From Nematostella vectensis (lineage: Eukaryota > Cnidaria > Anthozoa > Actiniaria > Edwardsiidae), in assembly GCF_932526225.1 (NCBI RefSeq), contig NC_064041.1, positions 16,925,888 through 16,989,887 on the forward strand: a stretch of 64,000 nucleotides of DNA, given 5' to 3'. Below, one piece after another: positions 43,310 through 57,610 of this stretch (the first letter of the stretch is position 1; each line of letters opens with the position of its first letter). Made by a program: the position numbers and the translations under genes. Below the pieces are notes generated by a model. That model saw only the letters and a program-made list of their open reading frames with translations, searched no databases and was not told where the DNA came from.

Positions 43310-44897
43310 TCGATACTTTATTATACTGTTCTTGGTGTGTCATGACATAAAAAGAAGGTATAGGGACATTTTTATGTACTCTCATCATCTTTGATGTGCT
43401 CATGCTTTGTTCAGGATCCTGTACATATTTTATGCACACAAGAACTAACTAGATTCCTTGGATAACTTGATTAAGTAGATTCTAACATAGAGCATAGCGC
43501 TCGATAGATTGATATACCTTTTTTTCCGAGTATACTGTTTTATTTTTCCTAATGTTACTTTTTGGAATTTACATTCGGACAAAAAAATTATCGATTGTAA
43601 CCTTTTGGAGGTTACACTCGTAAAACAAATTCCCGAATGTAACCCTGAAGCTTTTTCGGAATGTAACCTCCTGTCCGATGGTGACTTTGCTTGGGATAGT
43701 TTACGATACCAATAGTATTAAAAGTAATTTTCATTACAATTCCCTTCAGCAATGCCACGTTAGTCTTTCGTTGCTGGCACTTGACTACTAACGCAGCAAC
43801 CCGGGTTCGATTCCCGGTGATAGCCTATTTTTTTTTCTTTATTTTTTTTATTAAATATCGATACTTAATTATACTGTTCTTGGTGTGTCATGACATAAAA
43901 AGAAGGTATAGGAACACTTTTATGTACTCTCATCATCTTTGATGTGCTCATGCTTTGTTCAGGATCCTGCACATATTTTATGCACACAAGAACTAACTAG
44001 ATTCCTTGGATAACTTGATTAAGTAGATTCTAACATAGAGCATAGCACTCGATAGATTGATATACCTTTTTTTCCGAGTATACTGTTTTATTTTTTCCTA
44101 ATGTTACTTTTTGGAATTTACATTCGGAAAAAAAATTATCGATTGTAACCTTTTGGAGGTTACACTCGTAAAACAAATTCCCGAATGTAACCCTGAAGCT
44201 TTTCCCGAATGTAACCTCCAGTCCGATGGTGACTTTGCTTGGGATAGTTTACGATACCAATAGTATTAAAAGTAATTTTCATTACAATTCCCTTCAGCAA
44301 TGCCACGTTAGTCTTTCGTTGCTGGCACTTGACTACTAACGCAGCCACCCGGGTTCGATTCCCGCTGATAGCCTATTTTTTTTTCTTTATTTTTTTTATT
44401 AAATATCGATACTTAATTATACTGTTCTTGGTGTGTCATGACATAAAAAGAAGGTATAGGAACACTTTTATGTACTCTCAGCATCTTTGATGTGATCATG
44501 CTTTGTTCAGGATCCTGTACATATTTTATGCCCACAAGAACTAACTAGATTCCTTGGATAACTTGATTAAGTAGATTCTAACATAGAGCATAGCGCTCGA
44601 TAGATTGATATACCTTTTTTTCCGAGTTTTCTGTTTTATTTTTCCTAATGTTACTTTTGGGAATTTACATTCGGAAAAAAATTATCGATTGTAACCTTTT
44701 GGAGGTTACACTCGTAAAACAAATTCCCGAATGTAACCCTGAAGCTTTTCCCGAATGTAACCTCCAGTCCGATGGTGACTTTGATTGGGATAGTTTACGA
44801 TACCAATAGTATTAAAAGTAATTTTCATTACAATTCCCTTCAGCAATGCCACGTTAGTCTTTTGTTGCGGGCACTTGACTACTAACGCAGCGACGTG
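36674..44897 (+). repeat. Tandem 8-unit higher-order repeat, 4386 bp, two copies
   Basis: Copy 1 B boxes: 36674, 37223, 37771, 38319, 38868, 39418, 39966 and 40512. Copy 2: 41060, 41609, 42157, 42705, 43254, 43804 and 44352, with the eighth (44898) already passing into block B. The offset is 4386 bp throughout. Private shared variants prove the relationship: TTATATTGTTC (36743 and 41129), TTTCATGTGC (36810 and 41196) and AATGTAACCTCCTGTCC (39275 and 43661). The unit at 40512 resembles 37771 in its body although its tRNA-like part resembles 44898, so the junction lies near 40500-40560 in the T-tract. No gene is present. Confidence 0.88.
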
Positions 44898-47800
44898 GGT
44901 TCGATTCCCGCTGATAGCCTATTTTTTTTTTTTTTTTTTTTATTAAATATCGATATTTAATTATACTGTTCTTGGTGTGTCATGACATAAAAAGAAGGTA
45001 TAAGGACATTTTTATATACTCTAAGCATCTTTGATGTGCTCATGCTTTGTTCAGGATCCTGTACATATTTTATGCCCACAAGAACTAACTAGATTCCTTG
45101 GATAACTTGATTAAGTAGATTCTAACATAGAGCATAGCGCTCGATAGATTGATATACCTTTTTTTCCGAGTATACTGTTTTATTATTCCTAATGTTACTT
45201 TTTGGAATTTACATTCGGAAAAAAAATAACCTTTTGGAGGTTACACTCGTAAAACAAATTCCAGAATGTAACCCTGAAGCTTTTCCCGAATGTAACCTCC
45301 AGTCCGATGGTGACTTTGCTTGGGATAGTTTACGATACCAATAGTATTAAAAGTAATTTTCATTACAATTCCCTTCATCAATACCACGTTAGTCTTTCGT
45401 TGCGGGCACTTGACTACTAACGCAGCGACCCGGGTTCGATTCCCGCTGATAGCCTATATTTTTACTTTATTTTTTTTTTTTTAAATATCGATACTTAATT
45501 ATACTGTTCTTGGTGTGTCATGACATAAAAAGAAGGTATAGGGACATATTTATGTACTCTCAACATCTTTGATGTGCTCATGCTTTGTTCAGGATCCTGT
45601 ACATATTTTATGCACACAAGAACTAACTAGATTCCTTGGATAACTTGATTAAGTAGATTCTAACATAGAGCATAGCGCTCGATAGATTGATATACCTTTT
45701 TTTCCGAGTATACTGTTTTATTTTTCCTAATGTTACTTTTTGGAATTTACATTCGGACAAAAAAATTATCGATTGTAACCTTTTGGAGGTTACACTCGTA
45801 AAACAAATTCCCGAATGTAACCCTGAAGCTTTTCCGGAATGTAACCTCCAGTCCGATGGTGACTTTGCTTGGGATAGTTTACGATACCAATAGTATTAAA
45901 AGTAATTTTCATTACAATTCCCTTCAGCAATGCCACGTTAGTCTTTCGTTGCTGGCACTTGACTACTAACGCAGCAACCCGGGTTCGATTCCCGGTGATA
46001 GCCTATTTTTTTTTCTTAATTTTTTTTATTAAATATCGATACTTAATTATACTGTTCTTGGTGTGTCATGACATAAAAAGAAGGTATAGGAACACTTTTA
46101 TGTACTCTCAGCATCTTTGATGTGATCATGCTTTGTTCAGGATCCTGCACATATTTTATGCACACAAGAACTAACTAGATTCCTTGGATAACTTGATTAA
46201 GTAGATTCTAACATAGAGCATAGCACTCGATAGATTGACATACCTTTTTTTCCGAGTATACTGTTTTATTTTTTCCTAATGTTACTTTTTGGAATTTACA
46301 TTCGGAAAAAAAATTATCGATTGTAACCTTTTGGAGGTTACACTCGTAAAACAAATTCCCGAATGTAACCCTGAAGCTTTTCCCGAATGTAACCTCCAGT
46401 CCGATGGTGACTTTGCTTGGGATAGTTTACGATACCAATAGTATTAAAAGTAATTTTCATTACAATTCCCTTCATCAATACCACGTTAGTCTTTCGTTGC
46501 GGGCACTTGACTACTAACGCAGCGACTTGGGTTTGATTCCCGCTGATAGCCTATTTTTTTACTTTATTTTATTTTTTTTTTAAATATCGATACTTAATTA
46601 TACTGTTCTTGGTGTGTCATGACATAAAAAGAAGGTATAGGGACATTTTTATGTACTCTCAGCATCTTTGATGTGCTCATGCTTTGTTCAGGATCCTGCA
46701 CATATTTTATGCACACAAGAACTAACTAGATTCCTTGGATAACTTGATTAAGTAGATTCTAACATAGAGCATAGCGCTCGATAGATTGATATACCTTTTT
46801 TTCCGTGTATACTGTTTTATTTTTCCTAATGTTACTTTTTGGAATTTACATTCGGACAAAAAAATTATCGATTGTAACCTTTTGGAGGTTACACTCGTAA
46901 AACAAATTCCCGAATGTAACCCTGAAGCTTTTCCGGAATGTAACCTCCAGTCCGATGGTGACTTTGCTTGGGATAGTTTACGATACCAATAGTATTAAAA
47001 GTAATTTTCATTACAATTCCCTTCAGCAATGCCACGTTAGTCTTTCGTTGCTGGCACTTGACTACTAACGCAGCAACCCGGGTTCGAATCCCGGTGATAG
47101 CCTATTTTTTTTTCTTTATTTTTTTTATTAAATATCGATACTTAATTATACTGTTCTTGGTGTGTCATGACATAAAAAGAAGGTATAGGAACACTTTTAT
47201 GTACTCTCATCATCTTTGATGTGCTCATGCTTTGTTCAGGATCCTGCACATATTTTATGCACACAAGAACTAACTAGATTCCTTGGATAACTTGATTAAG
47301 TAGATTCTAACATAGAGCATAGCACTCGATAGATTGATATACCTTTTTTTCCGAGTATACTGTTTTATTTTTACCTAATGTTACTTTTTGGAATTTACAT
47401 TCGGAAAAAAAATTATCGATTGTAACCTTTTGGAGGTTACACTCGTAAAACAAATTCCCGAATGTAACCCTGAAGCTTTTCCCGAATGTAACCTCCAGTC
47501 CGATGGTGACTTTGCTTGGGATAGTTTACGATACCAATAGTATTAAAAGTAATTTTCATTACAATTCCCTTCAGCAATGCCACGTTAGTCTTTCGTTGCT
47601 GGCACTTGACTACTAACGCAGCCACCCGGGTTCGATTCCCGCTGATAGCCTATTTTTTTTTCTTTATTTTTTTTTATTAAATATCGATACTTAATTATAC
47701 TGTTCTTGGTGTGTCATGACATAAAAAGAAGGTATAGGAACACTTTTATGTACTCTCAGCATCTTTGATGTGATCATGCTTTGTTCAGGATCCTGTACAT

Positions 47801-48900
47801 ATTTTATGCCCACAAGAACTAACTAGATTCCTTGGATAACTTGATTAAGTAGATTCTAACATAGAGCATAGCGCTCGATAGATTGATATACCTTTTTTTC
47901 CGTGTTTTCTGTTTTATTTTTCCAAATAATACTTTTTGGAATTTACATTCGGAAAAAAAATTAACGATTGTAATCTTTTGGAGGTTACACTCGTAAAACA
48001 AATTCCCGAATGTAACCCTTAAGCTTTTCCCGAATGTAACCTTCAGTCCGATGGTGACTTTGATTGGGATAGTTTACGATACCAATAGTATTAAAAGTAA
48101 TTTTCATTACAATTCCCTTCAGCAATGCCACGTTTGTCTTTAGTTGCGGGCACTTGACTACTAACGCAGCCACCCGGGTTCGATTCCCGCTGATAGCATA
48201 TTATTTTTCTATATTTTTTTTATTAAATATCGATACTTCATTATACTGTTCTTGGTGTGTCATGACATAAAAAGAAGGTATAGGAACACTTTTATGTACT
48301 CTCAGCATCTTTGATGTGATCATGCTTTGTTCAGGATCCTGTACATATTTTATGCCCACAAGAACTAACTAGATTCCTTGGATAACTTGATTAAGTAGAT
48401 TCTAACATAGAGCATAGCGCTCGATAGATTGATATACCTTTTTTTCCGTGTTTTCTGTTTTATTTTTCCAAATGTTACTTTTTGGAATTTACATTCGGAA
48501 AAAAAAATTAACGATTGTAACCTTTTGGAGGTTACACTCGTAAAACAAATTCCCGAATGTAACCCTTAAGCTTTTCCCGAATGTAACCTCCAGTCCGATG
48601 GTGACTTTGATTGGGATAGTTTACGATACCAATAGTATTAAAAGTAATTTTCATTACAATTCCCTTCAGCAATGCCACGTTAGACTTTCGTTGCGGGCAC
48701 TTGACTACTAACGCAACGAGCCGGGTTCGATTCCCGCTGATAGCTTTTTTTTTTCTTTACTTTTTTATTAAATATCGATACTTAATTATACTGTTCTTGG
48801 TGTGTCATGACATAAAAAGAAGGTATAGGGACATTTTTATGTACTCTCAGCATCTTTGATGTGCTCATGCTTTGTTCAGGATCCTGTACATATTTTATGC
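44780..48900 (+). repeat. Higher-order block B, copy 2 (one unit shorter)
   Basis: B boxes start at 44898, 45433, 45982, 46530, 47081, 47629, 48177 and 48724. The block matches 9791-14480. Between the outer boxes it spans 3826 bp against 4376 bp in copy 1, which is 550 bp or exactly one unit shorter. The missing unit is explained by the hybrid at 46530-47080. Sequence beyond about 48900 belongs to the 4371-bp repeat. No gene is present. Confidence 0.85.
46530..47080 (+). repeat. Hybrid monomer replacing two units
   Basis: The left end is like unit 11545: GACTTGGGTTTGATTCC at 46525-46541 and the ACTTTATTTTATTTT type T-tract near 46561. The right end is like unit 12095: TTCCGTGTATACTG near 46801, GGACAAAAAAATTATCG near 46853, and CTTTTCCGGAATG near 46928. 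The switch lies between about 46600 and 46680. This is what a single unequal crossover between adjacent units would leave. GCACATATT near 46698 matches neither parent, so a further small conversion is likely. Confidence 0.75.
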
Positions 48901-48904
48901 ACAC

Positions 48905-51900
48905 AAGAACTAACTAGATTCCTTGAATAACTTGATTAAGTAGATTCTAACATAGAGCAGAGCGCTCGATAGATTGATATACCTTTTTTTCCGAGTATAC
49001 TGTTTTATTTTTCCTAATGTTACTTTTTGGAATTTACATTCGGAAAAAAAATTATCGATTGTAACCTTTTGGAGGTTACACTCGTAAAACAAATTCCCGA
49101 ATGTAACCCTGAAGCTTTTCCCGAATGTAACCTCCAGTCCGATGGTGACTTTACTTGGGATAGTTTACGATACCAATAGTATTAAAAGTAATTTTCATTA
49201 CAATTCCCTTCAGCAATGCCACGTTAGTCTTTCGTTGCTGGCACTTGACTACTAACGCAGCGACCCGGGTTCGATTCCCGCTGATAGCCTATTTTTTTTT
49301 CTTTATTTTTTTTATTAAATATCGATACTTAATTATACTGTTCTTGGTGTGTCATGACATAAAAAGAAGGTATAGGAACACTTTTATGTACTCTCAGCAT
49401 CTTTGATGTGCTCATGCTTTGTTCAGGATCCTGTACATTTTTTATGCACACAAGAACTAACTAGATTCCTTGGATAACTTGATTAAGTAGATTCTAACAT
49501 AGAGCATAGCGCTCGATAGATTGATATACCTTTTTTTCCGAGTATACTGTTTTATTTTTCCTAATGTTACTTTTTGGAATTTACATTCGGAAAAAAAATT
49601 ATCGATTGTAACCTTTTGGAGGTTACACTCGTAAAACAAATTCCCGAATGTAACCCTGAAGCTTTTCCCGAATGTAACCTCCAGTCCGATGGTGACTTTG
49701 CTTGGGATAGTTTACGATACCAATAGTATTAAAAGTAATTTTCATTACAATTCCCTTCAGCAATGCCACGTTAGTCTTTCGTTGCTGGCACTTGACTACT
49801 AACGCAGCGACCCGGGTTCGATTCCCGCTGATAGCCTATTTTTTTTTCTTTATTTTTTTTATTAAATATCGATATTTAATTATACTGTTCTTGGTGTGTC
49901 ATGACATAAAAAGAAGGTATAGGGACATTTTTATATACTCTAAGCATCTTTGATGTGCTCATGCTTTGTTCAGGATCCTGTACATATTTTATGCACACAA
50001 GAACTAACTAGATTCCTTGGATAACTTGATTAAGTAGATTCTAACATAGAGCATAGCGCTCGATAGATTGATATACCTTTTTTTCCGAGTATACTGTTTT
50101 ATTATTCCTAATGTTACTTTTTGGAATTTACATTCGGAAAAAAAATAACCTTTTGGAGGTTAGACTCGTAAAACAAATTCCCGAATGTAACCCTGAAGCT
50201 TTTCCCGAATGTAACCTCCAGTCCGATGGTGACTTTGCTTGGGATAGTTTACGATACCAATAGTATTAAAAGTAATTTTCATTACAATTCCCTTCATCAA
50301 TACCACGTTAGTCTTTCGTTGCGGGCACTTGACTACTAACGCAGCGACCCGGGTTCGATTCCCGCTGATAGCCTATTTTTTTTCTTTACTTTTTTTTTAA
50401 AATATCGATACTTAATTATACTGTTCTTGGTGTGTCATGACATAAAAAGAAGGAATAGGGACATTTTTATGTACTCTCAACATCTTTGATGTGCTCATGC
50501 TTTGTTCAGGATCCTGTACATATTTTATGCACACAAGAACTAACTAGATTCCTTGGATAACTTGATTAAGTAGATTCTAACATAGAGCATAGCGCTCGAT
50601 AGATTGATATACCTTTTTTTCCGAGTATACTGTTTTATTTTTCCTAATGTTACTTTTTGGAATTTACATTCGGACAAAAAAATTATCGATTGTAACCTTT
50701 TGGACGTTACACTCGTAAAACAAATTCCCGAATGTAACCCTGAAGCTTTTCCGGAATGTAACCTCCAGTCCGATGGTGACTTTGCTTGGGATAGTTTACG
50801 ATACCAATAGTATTAAAAGTAATTTTCATTACAATTCCCTTCAGCAATGCCACGTTAGTCTTTCGTTGCTGGCACTTGACTACTAACGCAGCAACCCGGG
50901 TTCGATTCCCGGTGATAGCCTATTTTTTTTTCTTTATTTTTTTTATTAAATATCGATACTTAATTATACTGTTCTTGGTGTGTCATGACATAAAAAGAAG
51001 GTATAGGAACACTTTTATGTACTCTCAGCATCTTTGATGTGCTCATGCTTTGTTCAGGATCCTGCACATATTTTATGCACACAAGAACTAACTAGATTCC
51101 TTGGATAACTTGATTAAGTAGATTCTAACATAGAGCATAGCACTCGATAGATTGATATACCTTTTTTCCGAGTATACTGTTTTATTTTTTCCTAATGTTA
51201 CTTTTTGGAATTTACATTCGGAAAAAAAATTATCGATTGTAACCTTTTGGAGGTTACACTCGTAAAACAAATTCCCGAATGTAACCCTGAAGCTTTTCCC
51301 GAATGTAACCTCCAGTCCGATGGTGACTTTGCTTGGGATAGTTTACGATACCAATAGTATTAAAAGTATTTTTCATTACAATTCCCTTCATCAATACCAC
51401 GTTAGTCTTTCGTTGCGGGCACTTGACTACTAACGCAGCGACCCGGGTTCGATTCCCGCTGATAGCCTATTTTTTTACTTTATTTTATTTTTTTTTTTAA
51501 ATGTCGATACTTAATTATACTGTTCTTGGTGTGTCATGACATAAAAAGAAGGTATAGGGACATTTTTATGTACTCTCAGCATCTTTGATGTGCTCATGCT
51601 TTGTTCAGGATCCTGTACATATTTTATGCACACAAGAACTAACTAGATTCCTTGAATAACTTGATTAAGTAGATTCTAACATAGAGCATAGCGCTCGATA
51701 GATTGATATACCTTTTTTTCCGAGTATACTGTTTTATTTTTCCTAATGTTACTTTTTGGAATTTACATTCGGAAAAAAAATTATCGATTGTAACCTTTTG
51801 GAGGTTACACTCGTAAAACAAATTCCCGAATGTAACCCTGAAGCTTTTCCCGAATGTAACCTCCAGTCCGATGGTGACTTTACTTGGGATAGTTTACGAT

Positions 51901-53275
51901 ACCAATAGTATTAAAAGTAATTTTCATTACAATTCCCTTCAGCAATGCCACGTTAGTCTTTCGTTGCTGGCACTTGACTACTAACGCAGCGACCCGGGTT
52001 CGATTCCCGCTAATAGCCTATTTTTTTTTCTTTATTTTTTTTATTAAATATCGATACTTAATTATACTGTTCTTGGTGTGTCATGACATAAAAAGAAGGT
52101 ATAGGAACACTTTTATGTACTCTCAGCATCTTTGATGTGCTCATGCTTTGTTCAGGATCCTGTACATTTTTTATGCACACAAGAACTAACTAGATTCCTT
52201 GGATAACTTGATTAAGTAGATTCTAACATAGAGCATAGCGCTCGATAGATTGATATACCTTTTTTTCCGAGTATACTGTTTTATTTTTCCTAATGTTACT
52301 TTTTGGAATTTACATTCGGAAAAAAAATTATCGATTGTAACCTTTTGGAGGTTACACTCGTAAAACAAATTCCCGAATGTAACCCTGAAGCTTTTCCCGA
52401 ATGTAACCTCCAGTCCGATGGTGACTTTGCTTGGGATAGTTTACGATACCAATAGTATTAAAAGTAATTTTCATTACAATTCCCTTCAGCAATGCCACGT
52501 TAGTCTTTCGTTGCTGGCACTTGACTACTAACGCAGCGACCCGGGTTCGATTCCCGCTGATAGCCTATTTTTTTTTCTTTATTTTTTTTTTTAAATATCG
52601 ATACTTAATTATACTGTTCTTGGTGTGTCATGACATAAAAAGAAGGTATAGGAACACTTTTATGTACTCTCAGCATCTTTGATGTGCTCATGCTTTGTTC
52701 AGGATCCTGTACATTTTTTATGCACACAAGAACTAACTAGATTCCTTGGATAACTTGATTAAGTAGATTCTAACATAGAGCATAGCGCTCGATAGATTGA
52801 TATACCTTTTTTTCCGAGTATACTGTTTTATTTTTCCTAATGTTACTTTTTGGAAATTACATTCGGAAAAAAAGTTATCGATTGTAACCTTTTGGAGGTT
52901 ACACTCGTAAAACAAATTCCCGGATGTAACCCTGAAGCTTTTCCCGAATGTAACCTCCAGTCCGATGGTGACTTTGATTGGGATAGTTTACGATACCAAT
53001 AGTATTAAAAGTAATTTTCATTACAATTCCCTTCAGCAATGCCACGTTAGTCTTTCGTTGCTGGCACTTGACTACTAACGCAGCGACCCGGGTTCGATTC
53101 CCGCTGATAGCCTATTTTTTTTTTCTTTATTTTTTTTATTAAATATCGATACTTAATTATACTGTTCTTGGTGTGTCATGACATAAAAAGAAGGTATAGG
53201 AACACTTTTATGTACTCTCAGCATCTTTGATGTGATCATGCTTTGTTCAGGATCCTGTACATATTTTATGCCCAC
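48905..53275 (+). repeat. 8-unit higher-order repeat, 4371 bp, copy 1
   Basis: B boxes start at 49268, 49815, 50352, 50899, 51446, 51997, 52544 and 53091. The same series returns 4371 bp downstream. Shared markers include GAGCAGAGCGCTC (48955 and 53326), TTTTGGACGTTAC (50698 and 55069), GTATTTTTCATT (51367 and 55738), CGCTAATAGCC (52009 and 56380) and TGGAAATTACATT (52851 and 57222). An older relative lies at 17559-21300; it lacks GGACGTTAC and CTAATAGCC, so the two copies here are sisters. No gene is present. Confidence 0.9.
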
Positions 53276-56200
53276 AAGAACTAACTAGATTCCTTGAATA
53301 ACTTGATTAAGTAGATTCTAACATAGAGCAGAGCGCTCGATAGATTGATATACCTTTTTTTCCGAGTATACTGTTTTATTTTTCCTAATGTTACATTTTG
53401 GAATTTACATTCGGAAAAAAAATTATCGATTGTAACCTTTTGGAGGTTACACTCGTAAAACAAATTCCCGAATGTAACCCTGAAGCTTTTCCCGAATGTA
53501 ACCTCCAGTCCGATGGTGACTTTACTTGGGATAGTTTACGATACCAATAGTATTAAAAGTAATTTTCATTACAATTCCCTTCAGCAATGCCACGTTAGTC
53601 TTTCGTTGCTGGCACTTGACTACTAACGCAGCGACCCGGGTTCGATTCCCGCTGATAGCCTATTTTTTTTTCTTTATTTTTTTTATTAAATATCGATACT
53701 TAATTATACTGTTCTTGGTGTGTCATGACATAAAAAGAAGGTATAGGAACACTTTTATGTACTCTCAGCATCTTTGATGTGCTCATGCTTTGTTCAGGAT
53801 CCTGTACATTTTTTATGCACACAAGAACTAACTAGATTCCTTGGATAACTTGATTAAGTAGATTCTAACATAGAGCATAGCGCTCGATAGATTGATATAC
53901 CTTTTTTTCCGAGTATACTGTTTTATTTTTCCTAATGTTACTTTTTGGAATTTACATTCGGAAAAAAAATTATCGATTGTAACCTTTTGGAGGTTACACT
54001 CGTAAAACAAATTCCCGAATGTAACCCTGAAGCTTTTCCCGAATGTAACCTCCAGTCCGATGGTGACTTTGCTTGGGATAGTTTACGATACCAATAGTAT
54101 TAAAAGTAATTTTCATTACAATTCCCTTCAGCAATGCCACGTTAGTCTTTCGTTGCTGGCACTTGACTACTAACGCAGCGACCCGGGTTCGATTCCCGCT
54201 GATAGCCTATTTTTTTTTCTTTATTTTTTTTATTAAATATCGATATTTAATTATACTGTTCTTGGTGTGTCATGACATAAAAAGAAGGTATAGGGACATT
54301 TTTATATACTCTAAGCATCTTTGATGTGCTCATGCTTTGTTCAGGATCCTGTACATATTTTATGCACACAAGAACTAACTAGATTCCTTGGATAACTTGA
54401 TTAAGTAGATTCTAACATAGAGCATAGCGCTCGATAGATTGATATACCTTTTTTTCCGAGTATACTGTTTTATTATTCCTAATGTTACTTTTTGGAATTT
54501 ACATTCGGAAAAAAAATAACCTTTTGGAGGTTAGACTCGTAAAACAAATTCCCGAATGTAACCCTGAAGCTTTTCCCGAATGTAACCTCCAGTCCGATGG
54601 TGACTTTGCTTGGGATAGTTTACGATACCAATAGTATTAAAAGTAATTTTCATTACAATTCCCTTCATCAATACCACGTTAGTCTTTCGTTGCGGGCACT
54701 TGACTACTAACGCAGCGACCCGGGTTCGATTCCCGCTGATAGCCTATTTTTTTTCTTTACTTTTTTTTTAAAATATCGATACTTAATTATACTGTTCTTG
54801 GTGTGTCATGACATAAAAAGAAGGAATAGGGACATTTTTATGTACTCTCAACATCTTTGATGTGCTCATGCTTTGTTCAGGATCCTGTACATATTTTATG
54901 CACACAAGAACTAACTAGATTCCTTGGATAACTTGATTAAGTAGATTCTAACATAGAGCATAGCGCTCGATAGATTGATATACCTTTTTTTCCGAGTATA
55001 CTGTTTTATTTTTCCTAATGTTACTTTTTGGAATTTACATTCGGACAAAAAAATTATCGATTGTAACCTTTTGGACGTTACACTCGTAAAACAAATTCCC
55101 GAATGTAACCCTGAAGCTTTTCCGGAATGTAACCTCCAGTCCGATGGTGACTTTGCTTGGGATAGTTTACGATACCAATAGTATTAAAAGTAATTTTCAT
55201 TACAATTCCCTTCAGCAATGCCACGTTAGTCTTTCGTTGCTGGCACTTGACGACTAACGCAGCAACCCGGGTTCGATTCCCGGTGATAGCCTATTTTTTT
55301 TTCTTTATTTTTTTTATTAAATATCGATACTTAATTATACTGTTCTTGGTGTGTCATGACATAAAAAGAAGGTATAGGAACACTTTTATGTACTCTCAGC
55401 ATCTTTGATGTGCTCATGCTTTGTTCAGGATCCTGCACATATTTTATGCACACAAGAACTAACTAGATTCCTTGGATAACTTGATTAAGTAGATTCTAAC
55501 ATAGAGCATAGCACTCGATAGATTGATATACCTTTTTTCCGAGTATACTGTTTTATTTTTTCCTAATGTTACTTTTTGGAATTTACATTCGGAAAAAAAA
55601 TTATCGATTGTAACCTTTTGGAGGTTACACTCGTAAAACAAATTCCCGAATGTAACCCTGAAGCTTTTCCCGAATGTAACCTCCAGTCCGATGGTGACTT
55701 TGCTTGGGATAGTTTACGATACCAATAGTATTAAAAGTATTTTTCATTACAATTCCCTTCATCAATACCACGTTAGTCTTTCGTTGCGGGCACTTGACTA
55801 CTAACGCAGCGACCCGGGTTCGATTCCCGCTGATAGCCTATTTTTTTACTTTATTTTATTTTTTTTTTTAAATGTCGATACTTAATTATACTGTTCTTGG
55901 TGTGTCATGACATAAAAAGAAGGTATAGGGACATTTTTATGTACTCTCAGCATCTTTGATGTGCTCATGCTTTGTTCAGGATCCTGTACATATTTTATGC
56001 ACACAAGAACTAACTAGATTCCTTGAATAACTTGATTAAGTAGATTCTAACATAGAGCATAGCGCTCGATAGATTGATATACCTTTTTTTCCGAGTATAC
56101 TGTTTTATTTTTCCTAATGTTACTTTTTGGAATTTACATTCGGAAAAAAAATTATCGATTGTAACCTTTTGGAGGTTACACTCGTAAAACAAATTCCCGA

Positions 56201-57610
56201 ATGTAACCCTGAAGCTTTTCCCGAATGTAACCTCCAGTCCGATGGTGACTTTACTTGGGATAGTTTACGATACCAATAGTATTAAAAGTAATTTTCATTA
56301 CAATTCCCTTCAGCAATGCCACGTTAGTCTTTCGTTGCTGGCACTTGACTACTAACGCAGCGACCCGGGTTCGATTCCCGCTAATAGCCTATTTTTTTTT
56401 CTTTATTTTTTTTATTAAATATCGATACTTAATTATACTGTTCTTGGTGTGTCATGACATAAAAAGAAGGTATAGGAACACTTTTATGTACTCTCAGCAT
56501 CTTTGATGTGCTCATGCTTTGTTCAGGATCCTGTACATTTTTTATGCACACAAGAACTAACTAAATTCCTTGGATAACTTGATTAAGTAGATTCTAACAT
56601 AGAGCATAGCGCTCGATAGATTGATATACCTTTTTTTCCGAGTATACTGTTTTATTTTTCCTAATGTTACTTTTTGGAATTTACATTCGGAAAAAAAATT
56701 ATCGATTGTAACCTTTTGGAGGTTACACTCGTAAAACAAATTCCCGAATGTAACCCTGAAGCTTTTCCCGAATGTAACCTCCAGTCCGATGGTGACTTTG
56801 CTTGGGATAGTTTACGATACCAATAGTATTAAAAGTAATTTTCATTACAATTCCCTTCAGCAATGCCACGTTAGTCTTTCGTTGCTGGCACTTGACTACT
56901 AACGCAGCGACCCGGGTTCGATTCCCGCTGATAGCCTATTTTTTTTTCTTTATTTTTTTTTTTAAATATCGATACTTAATTATACTGTTCTTGGTGTGTC
57001 ATGACATAAAAAGAAGGTATAGGAACACTTTTATGTACTCTCAGCATCTTTGATGTGCTCATGCTTTGTTCAGGATCCTGTACATTTTTTATGCACACAA
57101 GAACTAACTAGATTCCTTGGATAACTTGATTAAGTAGATTCTAACATAGAGCATAGCGCTCGATAGATTGATATACCTTTTTTTCCGAGTATACTGTTTT
57201 ATTTTTCCTAATGTTACTTTTTGGAAATTACATTCGGAAAAAAAGTTATCGATTGTAACCTTTTGGAGGTTACACTCGTAAAACAAATTCCCGGATGTAA
57301 CCCTGAAGCTTTTCCCGAATGTAACCTCCAGTCCGATGGTGACTTTGATTGGGATAGTTTACGATACCAATAGTATTAAAAGTAATTTTCATTACAATTC
57401 CCTTCAGCAATGCCACGTTAGTCTTTCGTTGCTGGCACTTGACTACTAACGCAGCGACCCGGGTTCGATTCCCGCTGATAGCCTATTTTTTTTTTCTTTA
57501 TTTTTTTTATTAAATATCGATACTTAATTATACTGTTCTTGGTGTGTCATGACATAAAAAGAAGGTATAGGAACACTTTTATGTACTCTCAGCATCTTTG
57601 ATGTGCTCAT
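53276..57610 (+). repeat. 8-unit higher-order repeat, 4371 bp, copy 2
   Basis: B boxes start at 53639, 54186, 54723, 55270, 55817, 56368, 56915 and 57462. This is the tandem partner of 48905-53275. Private changes include CTTGACGACTAAC near 55247 and ACTAAATTCC near 56560. The correspondence stops around 57610, where the unit at 57462 carries TGCTCATTCTTTG, a marker of the following 2716-bp repeat, in place of the TGATCATGC of 53225. No gene is present. Confidence 0.9.
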
